64,000 nt of DNA from Streptomyces sp. NRRL WC-3626 (GTDB taxonomy: Bacteria > Actinomycetota > Actinomycetes > Streptomycetales > Streptomycetaceae): assembly GCF_000718785.1 (NCBI RefSeq), contig NZ_JOCA01000025.1, forward strand, positions 62,001-126,000, given 5' to 3'. Numbering within the stretch: position 1 is the first letter of the stretch; every line of letters starts with the position of its first letter. Of this stretch, positions 1-9,317 are shown piece by piece. Position numbers and translations under genes: made by a program. The notes under the pieces were generated by a model. The model was given only the letters and a program-made list of their open reading frames with translations. It did not search any database and was not told the DNA's origin.

Positions 1-924
1 CCCGGCGGCGACAAGTGGACCTCGGAACGGAGGACCGCGCCCGGCACGGCGTACACGGTCACCGCCGTGACCCGTGGCGAGGGCGGCGCCGCCGGCAGCA
101 CGAAGGCCTCCTTCACCACGGTCGGGGCGGACAAGGTCAACAAGGTCGACTGGCGTCCGGGCACCGGCACCACCGTCGGCGTGGCCCAGCCGATCTCCCT
201 GGTCTTCGACAACCCGGTCAGGAACCGGGCCGAGGTGGAGAAACAGCTCGAGGTGACCACCTCGGACGGCACCGAGGGCTCCTGGGGCTGGATACGCGAC
301 TGGTCGGGCAGGGACAGGGTCGACTGGCGTCCGAAGTCGTACTGGAAGCCCGGCACGAGGGTGACCTTGAACGCCGCGCTGAACGGCACGGACTCGGGCC
401 CCGACGGCGGCTGGTTCGTCCGCGACTACACGACGGCCTTCACCGTCGGCGCCCGGCAGATCGTCGAGGTCGACCTCGACCGCCACCGGCTCGCACTGGT
501 CCGCGACGGCGAAACCGTACGGACCATCCCGGTCTCCGGCGGCACACCCGGCGGCGACAAGCGCTCCTGGCGCGGCACGGCCGTGCTGATGGCCAAGGAG
601 GGCACGATCAACATGAACTCCGAGACGGTCGGCCTCGGCGACGCCTACGACAAGATGGTCGACTACTCGATGCGGCTGACCTGGTCGGGCATGTACGCGC
701 ACGCCGCCCCGTGGAACGCCCGCCACTTCGGCAACGCCAACCGCAGTTCGGGCTGTATCGGCATGAGCGACGCGGACGCGGCCTGGTTCTACCGGCAGGT
801 GCGGCCGGGTGACCCGTTCGAGATCACGGGCAAGGAGACCAAGGGCGTGGTCGACGAGGGGAACGGCTTCGGCGCGTGGAACGTGCCGTGGAGCGACTGG
901 AAGAAGAAGAGCGCGCTGCGGTGA
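1..924 (+). CDS. L,D-transpeptidase, 5'-truncated by window edge
   Basis: The frame is open from the first base, so the true start lies upstream; 307 codons are visible. The C-terminal half is a YkuD domain, which makes 3-3 peptidoglycan cross-links outside the membrane with a catalytic cysteine. The active site reads as a YAHAAPW segment followed by NRSSGCIG, with Cys at visible residue 252; the usual SHGC context is SSGC here. The preceding 150 or so residues resemble the Ig-like repeats that sit between the lipobox and the catalytic domain in actinobacterial enzymes. The signal peptide would lie outside the window. It converges on the DUF1772 gene 15 bp away. Confidence 0.9.
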   Translation, partial: PGGDKWTSERRTAPGTAYTVTAVTRGEGGAAGSTKASFTTVGADKVNKVDWRPGTGTTVGVAQPISLVFDNPVRNRAEVEKQLEVTTSDGTEGSWGWIRDWSGRDRVDWRPKSYWKPGTRVTLNAALNGTDSGPDGGWFVRDYTTAFTVGARQIVEVDLDRHRLALVRDGETVRTIPVSGGTPGGDKRSWRGTAVLMAKEGTINMNSETVGLGDAYDKMVDYSMRLTWSGMYAHAAPWNARHFGNANRSSGCIGMSDADAAWFYRQVRPGDPFEITGKETKGVVDEGNGFGAWNVPWSDWKKKSALR

Positions 925-939
925 AGGACGACCGCCGGC

Positions 940-1386
940 TCAGACGAGGGCGGCCGCCAGGCAGGCGAACGCGGCGACGATGACGGCGACGCGGAGGTAG
1001 TGGAAGCGGTCCCAGCGCTCCATCTGCCGCTTCCAGTCGGCGGGCCGGTTCTCCGGGGTCCATGTCTTGCCCCGGTTGTTGATCGGGACGAGCAGCAGGA
1101 CCGACATGATCACACTGACGATCAGGAGCGCGGCGCCGGTGACGACCAGGCCGGTGCCGTGGCCGTGCCGGTCGGCGACGGCCCAGAGTGCGGCGAGGAC
1201 GACCGAGCCGATGTACCAGACCGGCATCACGGCGCCCAGCATCCGGCCCCCATGGGCGCGGGCGAGCTGGCCGCTGTCCTCCGGGAGGGCGTTGAAGATC
1301 CGGTTCATGACGAAGGCGACGGAGAACTCCACCCCCACCATCACGCCCACGACCACGATGGTGACGACCTGAAGCGCGTTGAGCAT
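940..1386 (-). CDS. DUF1772 (anthrone oxygenase-like) membrane protein
   Basis: This 148-residue protein has four hydrophobic segments (about residues 5-25, 52-70, 80-100 and 130-148) and the conserved DUF1772 features: Asn-Arg-Ile-Phe-Asn after helix 1, and Pro-Ile-Asn-Asn with a following Trp-rich stretch (NRPADWKRQMERWDRFHYLR). Some family members are linked to anthrone oxidation; no substrate is implied by this context. It is transcribed divergently from a TetR gene across 89 bp that hold two matching palindromes, so repression by that TetR protein is the simplest reading. The start is the ATG at 1386. Confidence 0.8.
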   Translation of the reverse strand: MLNALQVVTIVVVGVMVGVEFSVAFVMNRIFNALPEDSGQLARAHGGRMLGAVMPVWYIGSVVLAALWAVADRHGHGTGLVVTGAALLIVSVIMSVLLLVPINNRGKTWTPENRPADWKRQMERWDRFHYLRVAVIVAAFACLAAALV

Positions 1387-1401
1387 GATGACTCCCTGGA
1401 T

Positions 1402-1465
1402 CTAGCGCTGCTAGCTGATGAGGCAACGCTAGCTCTACTGCCGCTCGCTTGTCTAGCGGTGCTAG
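1402..1465. promoter_or_regulatory. Paired TetR operator palindromes
   Basis: Two 13-bp elements, CTAGCGCTGCTAG (1402-1414) and CTAGCGGTGCTAG (1453-1465), share the form CTAGC-N3-GCTAG. A third core, GCTAGC, lies between them near 1428. They occupy the gap between the divergent DUF1772 and TetR genes, where both promoters must lie. The second site ends 10 bp before the TetR ATG. Autoregulation and repression of the DUF1772 gene are inferred. Confidence 0.7.
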
Positions 1466-1475
1466 GATTCGAGGC

Positions 1476-2054
1476 ATGTCGGTACAGGAACGCAAGGAGC
1501 GCGAGCGGGCGGACCGCGAACGCCTCATCGTGGCGACGGCCCGCGAGCTGGCCGAGCAGCAGGGGTGGGACGCGGTCACCACCCGCCGGCTCGCCGAGCG
1601 CATCGAATACAGCCAGCCCGTCCTCTACAGCCACTTCCGCGGCAAGCGGGAGATCATCGGCGCGGTCGCCCTCCAGGGGGCCACCGAGATGGCGGTGGCG
1701 CTGCGGGCCGCGGCCTCGGCGGCGGACCACCCGCGCGCCAGGGTCAGCGCCCTCGCTCGCGCCTACCTCGACTTCGCCGCACGCAACCCGGCGGTCTACG
1801 ACGCCATGTTCCAGCTCGACGGCGGCCTGGCGTTCGCCGAGGAGGACACCCCCGAACCCCTGAAGGAAGGCTTCGCCGCCCTGCTGGACAACCTCAGCGA
1901 CGCCGCCGGGGATGGCGTCCATCCGGGGCTGTTCACCGAGGTGTTCTGGGCAGCCCTGCACGGGCTGGCGACCCTGACCCGGGCGGGAAGGCTCCCGCCG
2001 GGAGACGCCGAGCGCAGAACGGAACTGCTGGTGGACCGGCTCGCTATGCTCTGA
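1476..2054 (+). CDS. TetR family regulator
   Basis: This is a 192-residue TetR-type repressor. Residues about 10-58 form the HTH, with the family-typical end of the recognition helix (YSQPVLYSHFRGKREI). The C-terminal part matches the WHG-type ligand domain (AALHGLATLTRAGRL). ATG 1476 was chosen. An upstream TTG at 1449 in the same frame would place coding sequence over the operator palindrome. It faces the DUF1772 gene and overlaps the convergent HAD-like gene by 11 bp at the 3' ends. The ligand is unknown. Confidence 0.9.
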   Translation: MSVQERKERERADRERLIVATARELAEQQGWDAVTTRRLAERIEYSQPVLYSHFRGKREIIGAVALQGATEMAVALRAAASAADHPRARVSALARAYLDFAARNPAVYDAMFQLDGGLAFAEEDTPEPLKEGFAALLDNLSDAAGDGVHPGLFTEVFWAALHGLATLTRAGRLPPGDAERRTELLVDRLAML

Positions 2055-2604
2055 GGCCGGTGGCTGGTGGAGCACCCGGAGAACGGCCGAAGCCGGCGAG
2101 CGCGCGGAAGTCGTCCACACGCAGACCGACCCGCGGATCGACGTGGTGCAGCAGCCCCGGCGCCCGATGGTGGGCGCTCACGTACGCCCGGTCCAGCTCA
2201 CTCAGCTCGTCGTCCACCCAGGCGAAGGGCCGGCCGCCGGCGTACTCCACCACCGGACCGGTCTTCCAGTGGACACCGTCAGGACGCTCCCGGAGCAGGA
2301 CGTCACCGAAGTCGACGAAGGGGAGCGCCGGAAGCCCGAGCACCGGTGCGATCCACCGGTTGGCGTCGCCCATCCACGTGGTGGCCCAGCACAGGTCGAA
2401 GCCGAGCCGGAGCAGGATGCGCCCGTGCTCCGGATCGAGCCAGACCCGCAGCGGACGCCGCCGGGACGAGAGGTCACCGTCCTCACGCTCCACGGGCACC
2501 CTCAGCGTCGTGTAACCGTCGGGACGCCGCTCCGGCTTGGCCGCATAAGGGTTGAGCGGCCCGTCCACGTCGAGGAACAGCAGCGGTCGGCTCACGATCT
2601 CCAT
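2044..2604 (-). CDS. HAD-like hydrolase domain protein
   Basis: This protein of about 186 residues starts with LLFLDVDGPLNPY, the DxDG motif of HAD phosphohydrolases. The body (AVWLDPEHG-like RVWLDPEHG, WATTWMGDAN, AWVDDEL) matches the small single-domain HAD-like proteins common in Streptomyces, whose substrates are unknown. Two starts are possible: ATG 2604 directly abuts a GGAGGG, while GTG 2595 lies 9 bp after it and fits the ribosome binding site better. The 3' end overlaps the convergent TetR gene. Confidence 0.75.
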   Translation of the reverse strand: MEIVSRPLLFLDVDGPLNPYAAKPERRPDGYTTLRVPVEREDGDLSSRRRPLRVWLDPEHGRILLRLGFDLCWATTWMGDANRWIAPVLGLPALPFVDFGDVLLRERPDGVHWKTGPVVEYAGGRPFAWVDDELSELDRAYVSAHHRAPGLLHHVDPRVGLRVDDFRALAGFGRSPGAPPATGLRA

Positions 2605-2705
2605 CCCTCCGGGATCTCGGGCACTGTCGACTGGCCCGGTCAGCCTAGCCGCGAGGACCGTCTCCGCCGTCGGAGGCAAGACGGTCGCGGTGACGCGGAC
2701 GCACT

Positions 2706-2822
2706 GTTGACACCGTCCGTCCCACCGACACGGCCGGCCGCACCCAGCCGGACCTCGCCGTGCCCAACGCCCAGGGGTATCTGTTCGACGCGGTGGTGCG
2801 GCACCCGGTGAACGTCGTGTGA
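2706..2822 (+). pseudogene. Possible C-terminal gene remnant in a 327-bp gap
   Basis: The gap 2605-2931 has no complete gene. One frame ending in TGA at 2820-2822 reads as plausible protein (DLAVPNAQGYLFDAVVRHP) but has no start or upstream domain. It may be the tail of a deleted gene. I do not recognise the family. Confidence 0.2.
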
Positions 2823-2931
2823 CGGACGGCGGCAGCGCGGTCGCGACCCGGTCCCCCTGATCGGACCGGATCGCGGTGGTCGGGTCCGGCCGGGGTCCCG
2901 GCAGGCAGGGTGGACAGCGAAAGGAGGCCTC

Positions 2932-3801
2932 GTGATCTCGGCACTCAACCGACTCGTGGATCTCGTCGAGGAGCACATCGCGGAGGAGTTCGACGTCCGC
3001 GGAGTGGCCGCGGAGGTGGGCACGACCGGTTACCACCTGCGCCGGATGTTCTCGTCGCTGGCCGGCATGCCGCTGTCGGAGTACGTCCGCCGGCGTCGTA
3101 TGACCCTCGCCGCCGCCGACGTGGTCCGGGGTGATGACGATCTGCTCACCATCGCCGTCCGGCACGGATACGGCTCGACCGAGGCGTTCGGCCGGGCGTT
3201 CCGCGCGGTCCACGGCGCCGGCCCCGGTGAGGTACGCCGCGAGGGAGGCCCCCTGCGCACACAACCACAGCTCAGGTTCCACCTGACCGTCGAAGGGAGC
3301 GTCCCCATGGACACCCGCCTCATCGACCGCCCCGCGTTCCGGCTGATCGGACACGCGGCCCGCGTCCCGCTCATCCACCATGGTGTCAACCCGCACATCC
3401 AGGAGCACATCACCGCACTGCCGCCGGAGGAACACCCCCGGCTGAAGGCCCTCGGCGACACCGAACCGGGCGGCCTGCTGCAGGTGAGCGACGACGTCGA
3501 CCCCGACGGCAGGGAGGGCACCGAGCTGACCTACCTGCACGGGGTCGCCGTATCCCGGAACACTCCGGCCCCCGAGGACCTCGACGCCATCGAGGTACCG
3601 GCCGGCAAGTGGGCGGTCTTCCGTACCGCCGGACCGCATCCGCAGGCCCTGCAGACGACCTGGGCCGCGACCGCCACCGAGTGGTTCCCCTCGAACCCGT
3701 GGCGCCTGCGGCCCGGCCCCTCGATCGTCGCGGTCCTCGAGCGCGCGGACGACTTCAGCACCGCCTCCTGCGAGCTCTGGCTGCCCGTCGAACCTGCGTG
3801 A
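2932..3801 (+). CDS. AraC-type regulator with GyrI-like effector domain
   Basis: This 289-residue protein has a two-helix-turn-helix AraC domain (about residues 8-105; HLRRMFSSLAGMPLSEYVRRRR and the second HTH around GYGSTEAFGRAFRAV). A GyrI-like small-molecule binding domain follows (about 125-289), ending in the usual CELWLPV strand. This is the Rob/BmrR-type layout for sensing hydrophobic compounds. The GTG start at 2932 has AAGGAGG five bases upstream. It stands alone, so its target is not evident. Confidence 0.9.
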   Translation: MISALNRLVDLVEEHIAEEFDVRGVAAEVGTTGYHLRRMFSSLAGMPLSEYVRRRRMTLAAADVVRGDDDLLTIAVRHGYGSTEAFGRAFRAVHGAGPGEVRREGGPLRTQPQLRFHLTVEGSVPMDTRLIDRPAFRLIGHAARVPLIHHGVNPHIQEHITALPPEEHPRLKALGDTEPGGLLQVSDDVDPDGREGTELTYLHGVAVSRNTPAPEDLDAIEVPAGKWAVFRTAGPHPQALQTTWAATATEWFPSNPWRLRPGPSIVAVLERADDFSTASCELWLPVEPA

Positions 3802-3941
3802 CCGGCACGGCGGACCGTCCGCAGTGCCTTCTCCACCGGCGCCGAGGGCGGTCGATCGGTACTCGACCCGTGCGGGTGAGCCGGGGTGGCCACCTTCTGA
3901 CGCCGGCTTGAACGGTCGATACGGACACGGAGAGGACACGC

Positions 3942-3971
3942 GTGCTGAGAATCGGCCTACTGGGCGCAGGC
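3942..3971 (+). pseudogene. Possible 5' remnant of a Gfo/Idh/MocA oxidoreductase
   Basis: After a GAGAGG element, a GTG opens a frame reading VLRIGLLGAG, the Rossmann start of Gfo/Idh/MocA dehydrogenases. Coding likeness stops after ten codons and the convergent response regulator ends at 4028. It is either a truncated relic or chance; it is too short to decide. Confidence 0.25.
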
Positions 3972-4027
3972 CCTCGCACCCCCGGCCGGCATACGCGGCC
4001 GGGCCGAGCCGGCGGGAGGGCCCGTGC

Positions 4028-4720
4028 TCATTCGGGAGGCCTCCCGCCCGGAGTGATCAGCCCCGTCTCGTAGGCGTGGACGACGGCCTGGACACGGTCG
4101 CGCAGATCCAGTTTCGACAGGATGCGGCCGATGTGGCTCTTGACCGTGGTGGGGCTCAGAAAGAGCCGGGAGGCGAGTTCGGCGTTGCTGAGCCCCGTCG
4201 CCAGCAGCCGCAGCACCTCGAGTTCACGCGGGGTCAGGGCGGACAGATCCCGGTGCGGGGCGATGGTCCGTGGCTCTTCGCTCGGCGCGAAGCGCTCGAT
4301 CAGCCTGCGGGTGATCGTGGGGGAGAGCAGGGCGTCCCCGGACTGCACCAGCCGCAGCGAGGCGACCAGGCGTTCGGGGGTGACGTCCTTGAGGAGGAAG
4401 CCGCTCGCGCCCGCCGTGAGCGCGGCGTAGACGTAGTGGTCGAGGTCGTAGGTGGTGAGGATGACGACGCGGGTCTCCCGGGTGCTCTCACCGGCGAGGA
4501 TGCGTCTGGTGGCCTCGATACCGTCCATGCCCGGCATCCGGATGTCCATCAGGACGATGTCGGGCCGCGTGCGGCGGACCGCCGAGACGGCCTCCGCCCC
4601 GTCGGCGGCCTCGGCCGTCACGTCGATGCCGTCCGCGGCCAGGATCATCCTGAATCCGGTACGCACCAGAGCCTGGTCGTCCGCGATGACGGCCCGCAGC
4701 GCCGGCCCGGCCGCCGTCAT
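4028..4720 (-). CDS. NarL/FixJ-type response regulator
   Basis: The 230-residue protein has a receiver domain with acidic DD at residues 14-15, phospho-acceptor Asp59 in LMDIRMPG and Lys in FLLKD, and a LuxR-type HTH near residues 160-215 (LTPRELEVLRLLATGLSNAELA). It overlaps the histidine kinase gene by 4 bp (ATGA), so the two are translationally coupled. The pair faces a MacB-like ABC transporter across 211 bp, so control of that transporter is likely by analogy with bacitracin- or LiaRS-like systems. Confidence 0.92.
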   Translation of the reverse strand: MTAAGPALRAVIADDQALVRTGFRMILAADGIDVTAEAADGAEAVSAVRRTRPDIVLMDIRMPGMDGIEATRRILAGESTRETRVVILTTYDLDHYVYAALTAGASGFLLKDVTPERLVASLRLVQSGDALLSPTITRRLIERFAPSEEPRTIAPHRDLSALTPRELEVLRLLATGLSNAELASRLFLSPTTVKSHIGRILSKLDLRDRVQAVVHAYETGLITPGGRPPE

Positions 4721-6003
4721 TCCGCGCTCCTCGGGATCCGGGCCGTCACCCGGTAACCGCCGGTGCCGGTCGGCCCGGCCGTCAACTCGCCCCCGTAGAC
4801 GGCCAGTCGCTCACGCAGCCCCAGGTGCCCGCGGCCGCTGCCCGACACCGCGGGCCCGGCCCGCCCGCCACCGGTGTCCGTCACCTCGATCCGCAGAGTG
4901 CCGTCGGTGCAGCCGATGGAGACGAACGCCTGCGCGCCGTGTGCGTGCTTGATCGTGTTGGTCAGCGCCTCCTGCACGACGCGGTAGGCCGCAAGGCCCA
5001 CCCCCGGCGGCAACGGCTCCGGCGGCAGCGACCGCTCGACGCTCACGGGCGTCCCCGCCGCGCGCACGCGGGCGACCAGGGCGTCGAGCTGCGCGAGTCC
5101 GGGCTGGGGTTCCAGGCCGTCGGGCCTGTCCTGGTCCGGTCCCGCCAACAGGCCCATCACATGGCGCAGTTCGGCCATGGCGGCCCTGCCGCCCGCCTCG
5201 ACGGCCAGCAAGGCCTCCTTCGCCTGCCCGGGCACCGAGTCCATCACCTTGCGGGCCGCGCCCGCCTGGATCACCATCACGCTCACATTGTGGGTCACGA
5301 CATCGTGCAGCTCGGCGGCGATACGGGCACGCTCCTCCTCGACGGCCCGGCGCATGGACTCGGCCTGGGCCGCCTGCAGTTCGGCGACCCGTACCCGGCT
5401 GGACACCAGCCGCAGCCGCAGCAGACGGACGAGACTCGCCAGCATTCCCGCCACCAGCAGGACGAAGCCCGGACTGGACCATCCCGGGACCATGGGATCC
5501 GCGTTCCGGAAGGCGAAACCGGACAGTACGGCGGCGAGTACCAGGACCCCGATCGCCATGATCCGGTAACGGCTGTGCACGACGGCGGTGTAGGCGGCGA
5601 CGACACAGGCCGAAACCGTGATCCAGGAGGCGGCGTCGCCGATGACCAGGCTCGCGCCCAGCGTCGTCGTGAAGACGGCCAGCGGATACCGGCGCCGCAG
5701 TGCCAGCGGCAGCGTCGACAACATGATCAGCGACCAGGGCACGGACGGAAGTCCGTTCTCCACGGGCGCCTGATCGGGGCCGGGCGGTGGTGGCGCCGGG
5801 AAGCCGTTCCCGACGTCGACCACCGGCGGGTGGACGCCCACCGGCCCCTCACCGGGGTGGTTCCGTGCCACGTACAGAGCGACGACGGTCAGGACGACCG
5901 CCAGCACCACATCGGCGCGTACCGCTCGCCCCGTCGGCGGCGCACCCCTGCCCTCGGGGCGCAGCGCGTCGAGAAGCTGCATGCGCCGGTGTTCCGTCTC
6001 CAT
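4717..6003 (-). CDS. Sensor histidine kinase (HisKA_3 type)
   Basis: This protein of about 428 residues has an N-terminal membrane domain with about five hydrophobic helices (residues 30-200), a coiled linker, a HisKA_3 dimerisation helix with His233 in ELHDVVTHNVSVMV, and a HATPase_c domain (NTIKHAHG N-box; DTGGG; GHLGLRERL). It autophosphorylates and passes phosphate to the coupled NarL-type regulator. ATG 6003 is preferred over the more upstream ATG 6060, which adds a non-conserved basic leader; an internal ATG at 5982 is also possible. Confidence 0.9.
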   Translation of the reverse strand: METEHRRMQLLDALRPEGRGAPPTGRAVRADVVLAVVLTVVALYVARNHPGEGPVGVHPPVVDVGNGFPAPPPPGPDQAPVENGLPSVPWSLIMLSTLPLALRRRYPLAVFTTTLGASLVIGDAASWITVSACVVAAYTAVVHSRYRIMAIGVLVLAAVLSGFAFRNADPMVPGWSSPGFVLLVAGMLASLVRLLRLRLVSSRVRVAELQAAQAESMRRAVEEERARIAAELHDVVTHNVSVMVIQAGAARKVMDSVPGQAKEALLAVEAGGRAAMAELRHVMGLLAGPDQDRPDGLEPQPGLAQLDALVARVRAAGTPVSVERSLPPEPLPPGVGLAAYRVVQEALTNTIKHAHGAQAFVSIGCTDGTLRIEVTDTGGGRAGPAVSGSGRGHLGLRERLAVYGGELTAGPTGTGGYRVTARIPRSAE

Positions 6004-6214
6004 CCGCCCATTCTGCTGGGCCCCGCACCCGGCCCGCGTCCACCTGTCCGACCGGGGCATCCTCCTCAGGTCGTCCTCCTCGGGCAGGAGTCCGCGACCG
6101 GTTCGTCCGCGGGAAGGAGCCGATGCCGTTTCCGCGGCCGACGCGCCCCACCGGCGGCGCTCCTAGGTTCAACGGCATGTCGTTTCCCGAAGAGCGCAAG
6201 GACGGACAGCCCGC

Positions 6215-6907
6215 ATGCATCACGTGATCGAACTGGAGGGCGTGGCGAAGCGCTACGACAGCGGCGGCGCGCCGGTGCTGGGACCGCTCACGCTCAGCGT
6301 CGCCAAGGGGGAGGCCCTTGCCGTGACGGGGCCCTCCGGCAGCGGCAAGTCCACACTGCTGAACCTCGTCGCCGGGCTGGACAGGCCGACGGAGGGTTCC
6401 GTGACCGTGGCGGGGCGGCGGATCGACCGGTGGGGAGAGCGCGCCCTCGCCACGTTCCGCCGCGCGCACATCGGTATGGCCTTCCAGTTCTTCAACCTCC
6501 TCGACGACCTCACCGTCACGGACAACATCCAGCTCCCGGCCCGGCTGACCGGCACCGGCCGGCGGGCAGCCGAGGCCCGCGCGGATGAGCTCATGGAGAT
6601 GCTGGGCATCCAGAAGCACGCCCGCGCCCACCCGGGCCGGCTGTCCGGAGGCGAACGTCAACGGGTCGCCGTCGCACGGGCGTTGGTCAATCGGCCCGAA
6701 CTGCTGCTCGCCGACGAGCCCACCGGTGCGCTGGACACCGCCTCGGGCCACGACGTCCGCGATCTGCTGACGGATCTGCACCGGGCCGGCCAGACCATCG
6801 TGCTGGTGACCCATGACCCGGCACTGGCGGCGGCGTGCGCGACCCGCACCATCCACCTGGTCGACGGCCGCCTGGCCCTCGACACATGTGCGGGGGCCGC
6901 CCGATGA
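6215..6907 (+). CDS. ABC transporter ATP-binding protein (MacB/LolD type)
   Basis: The 230-residue ATPase has Walker A GPSGSGKST (about residues 43-51), the Q-loop region AFQFFNLLDDLTV typical of MacB/LolD proteins, signature LSGGERQR and Walker B LLLADEPTGALD. It overlaps the FtsX-type permease by 4 bp (ATGA). Family members work as mechanotransmission exporters for peptides or lipophilic antibiotics. The divergent two-component system suggests stress- or drug-induced expression. Confidence 0.93.
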   Translation: MHHVIELEGVAKRYDSGGAPVLGPLTLSVAKGEALAVTGPSGSGKSTLLNLVAGLDRPTEGSVTVAGRRIDRWGERALATFRRAHIGMAFQFFNLLDDLTVTDNIQLPARLTGTGRRAAEARADELMEMLGIQKHARAHPGRLSGGERQRVAVARALVNRPELLLADEPTGALDTASGHDVRDLLTDLHRAGQTIVLVTHDPALAAACATRTIHLVDGRLALDTCAGAAR

Positions 6908-9315
6908 GCCCGTTCGGCAACGGCGCGCTGGGACGGGTCGTACGCTCCGGGGTCGGCCGCCGTCGCGTGCAGACCGTGGTGATCGCCGTGGCCACGATGA
7001 TGGCCGTCGCCTCGGCCGTGGTCGCCGGGGCACTGATGGTCGCCGCGGCCGCGCCGTTCGACCACGCCTTCGCCGAGCAGCGGGGCGCCCATCTCACGGC
7101 ACAGTTCGACCCGGCCAGGACGAGTGCCGCGCGGCTGGCGGAGACCGGGCGGCTGGACGGCGTCACCGCGAGCGCGGGCCCGTATCCGTCCACGGCGTTC
7201 CGCCCGGTGGACCGGACCGGATTCCGGCTGCCGACGCTGACCCTGGTCGGGCGGCTCGCCCCGGACGGTGACGTCGACCGCGTGGAACTGGCGTCCGGCC
7301 GGTGGGCGGGGGAACCGGGCGAGATCGTGCTGAGTCCGTCGTTCGAGGGGCCCGGCGTCGAGATCGGGTCCGCCCTCAGGGCGTCCGGTACCGCGAACGG
7401 CCCGGCGCTCACGGTCGTCGGCTTCGCCGTGTCGAGCGGCAGGAGCGCCGACGCCTGGACCACACCGGCCCAGGTCGACGCGCTGGCGGCACAGGGCGGT
7501 CCGGTCACGAGCCAGATGCTCTACCGCTTCGACTCGTCGGGCACCGAGAGGCAGATCCTCGCCCACCGGGAGAAGATCGCCGGCTCCGTGGAGCCGGGGG
7601 CGCTGCTGGGTACACAGTCCTGGCTGGACACCAAGCGCGCCGCGGACCAGGGAGCGGCGGCGACCGTCCCGTTCGTGACGGCGTTCGGTGTGCTCGGCAT
7701 CGTCATGTCGGTGATCATCGTCAGCAGTGTGATCAGCGGCGCCGTCGGCACCGGCCTGCGCAGGATCGGCATCCTCAAGGCCATCGGCTTCACTCCGGGC
7801 GAGATCGTCCGCGCCCATATGGCGCAGGCGCTGATTCCGGCGTCCGTCGGCATCGGCGCGGGAGTGCCGCTGGGCAACCTGCTCGCGATGCCGCTGCTGG
7901 CGGACACGGAGTCGTTGTACGGCACCGTCTCCCTCTCGGTGGCCTGGTGGGTGGACATCGCGGTGCCGGCCGCCGCCCTGCTCGTCGTAGGGCTCGCGGC
8001 ACTGATCCCCGCCCTGCGGGCCGGAAGGCTGCACACGGTCGAGGTTCTCGCGGTCGGCCGGGCGCCACGCACGGGGCGCGGACGGTGGGCGCACCGGACG
8101 CTGGCACGGCTGCCCCTGCCGCGGCCGGTGACCCAGGGCCTCGCCACCCCCTTCACCCATCCGGTACGCGCCCTCGCGATGCTGCTCGCGGTGGCGTTCG
8201 GCACGGCCGCGGTGACCTTCGCGGTGGGTTTGACCTCCTCCCTGAGCGCGGTCGGCTCCTCGCAGGATCCGGAGAACCGTGCCGCGGTCACGGTCACGAC
8301 GGCCGTACCGCACACCATCGCCGCTCCACCGCCCCCTCCGGTCGGGGGCGGCGAGCAGCCCACCCCGTCCCCGGCGAACGGCGAGACGGCCGAGCCCGCG
8401 GCCGCGGACCCGGCGAAGGTGCGGTCCGCCCTCGACTCCCAGGCGGGCACGGCGTCGTACTACGGCACGCTGCGGACCGAGGTCGCCGTGGCCGGGCTCT
8501 CCGGCTCGGTCCGGGCGAGCCTCTACGAAGGCGATGCGCGCGAGGGCGGCCGCGCGATGCTCTCAGGCCACTGGATCAGCGGAAAGGGGCAGGTCGTGGT
8601 GCCCACGCGTTTCCTGGAACGGACCAGCACGGAGGTCGGTGACACGATCCGACTGACGCATGAGCGGGAGAGCGCCGACCTGCGCATCGTGGGCGAGTCC
8701 TTCGACACCTCGGCCAACGCGCAGGAGATCCACGCGGACATGGCGAACTTCCCCTCCGCCGAACCCAGTACCTTCCTCGTCGAGGTGAAGCCCCAGGTCT
8801 CCGCCGACGCGTACGCCCACCGACTCGCGGCGGTGGTACGGCCGCTGGGAGGCGACGCCACCACCACGCCCCCGGCGGAGCGGAAGGGCGTCATCCTCGT
8901 CATGGACGCGATCACACTGCTGCTCACCCTCATGCTGGTGTGCGTGGCCGGCCTCGGCATTCTCAACTCCGTGGTCCTCGACACCCGGGAACGCGTCCAC
9001 GACCTGGGCGTCTGCAAGGCGATCGGCATGACGCCACGGCAGACCATGGCTCTCGTGCTCTCCTCGGTGGCGGCGGTCGGTGTGCTCGGTGCGCTGACGG
9101 GTGTGCCGGTGGGGTACGCGTTGCACGGCCTCGTCATGCCGGTCATGGGCCGCGCGGTGGGTACGGGCATGCCGTCGTCCGTCCTCGATGTGTACGCCCC
9201 GGTTCAGCTGCTCCTGCTGGGGTCGGGCGGCGTCGCCCTCGCCGTGCTGGGCGCGCTGGTCCCGGCCGGCTGGGCGGCGAAGGTCCCTGTGGCGACGGCG
9301 TTGCGCACCGAATAG
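6904..9315 (+). CDS. FtsX-type ABC transporter permease
   Basis: The 803-residue permease has one N-terminal helix, a large periplasmic-type domain, a three-helix FtsX block (about residues 255-400), a further helix, a second extracellular domain containing a Pro-rich stretch (PPPPPVGGGEQPTP), and a final three-helix FtsX block. RIGILKAIGFTPGEI and VCKAIGMTPRQT are the two paired FtsX cytoplasmic signatures. The start ATG 6904 overlaps the ATPase stop. With its ATPase it forms a complete MacB-like exporter. Confidence 0.92.
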   Translation: MSPFGNGALGRVVRSGVGRRRVQTVVIAVATMMAVASAVVAGALMVAAAAPFDHAFAEQRGAHLTAQFDPARTSAARLAETGRLDGVTASAGPYPSTAFRPVDRTGFRLPTLTLVGRLAPDGDVDRVELASGRWAGEPGEIVLSPSFEGPGVEIGSALRASGTANGPALTVVGFAVSSGRSADAWTTPAQVDALAAQGGPVTSQMLYRFDSSGTERQILAHREKIAGSVEPGALLGTQSWLDTKRAADQGAAATVPFVTAFGVLGIVMSVIIVSSVISGAVGTGLRRIGILKAIGFTPGEIVRAHMAQALIPASVGIGAGVPLGNLLAMPLLADTESLYGTVSLSVAWWVDIAVPAAALLVVGLAALIPALRAGRLHTVEVLAVGRAPRTGRGRWAHRTLARLPLPRPVTQGLATPFTHPVRALAMLLAVAFGTAAVTFAVGLTSSLSAVGSSQDPENRAAVTVTTAVPHTIAAPPPPPVGGGEQPTPSPANGETAEPAAADPAKVRSALDSQAGTASYYGTLRTEVAVAGLSGSVRASLYEGDAREGGRAMLSGHWISGKGQVVVPTRFLERTSTEVGDTIRLTHERESADLRIVGESFDTSANAQEIHADMANFPSAEPSTFLVEVKPQVSADAYAHRLAAVVRPLGGDATTTPPAERKGVILVMDAITLLLTLMLVCVAGLGILNSVVLDTRERVHDLGVCKAIGMTPRQTMALVLSSVAAVGVLGALTGVPVGYALHGLVMPVMGRAVGTGMPSSVLDVYAPVQLLLLGSGGVALAVLGALVPAGWAAKVPVATALRTE

Positions 9316-9317
9316 CG

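Noticed and set aside
2605..3939. N-terminal extension of the HAD-like frame through the AraC gene
   Set aside because: The extension is antisense to the AraC/GyrI gene and low in family likeness. The HAD motif starts right after the ATG/GTG at 2604/2595.
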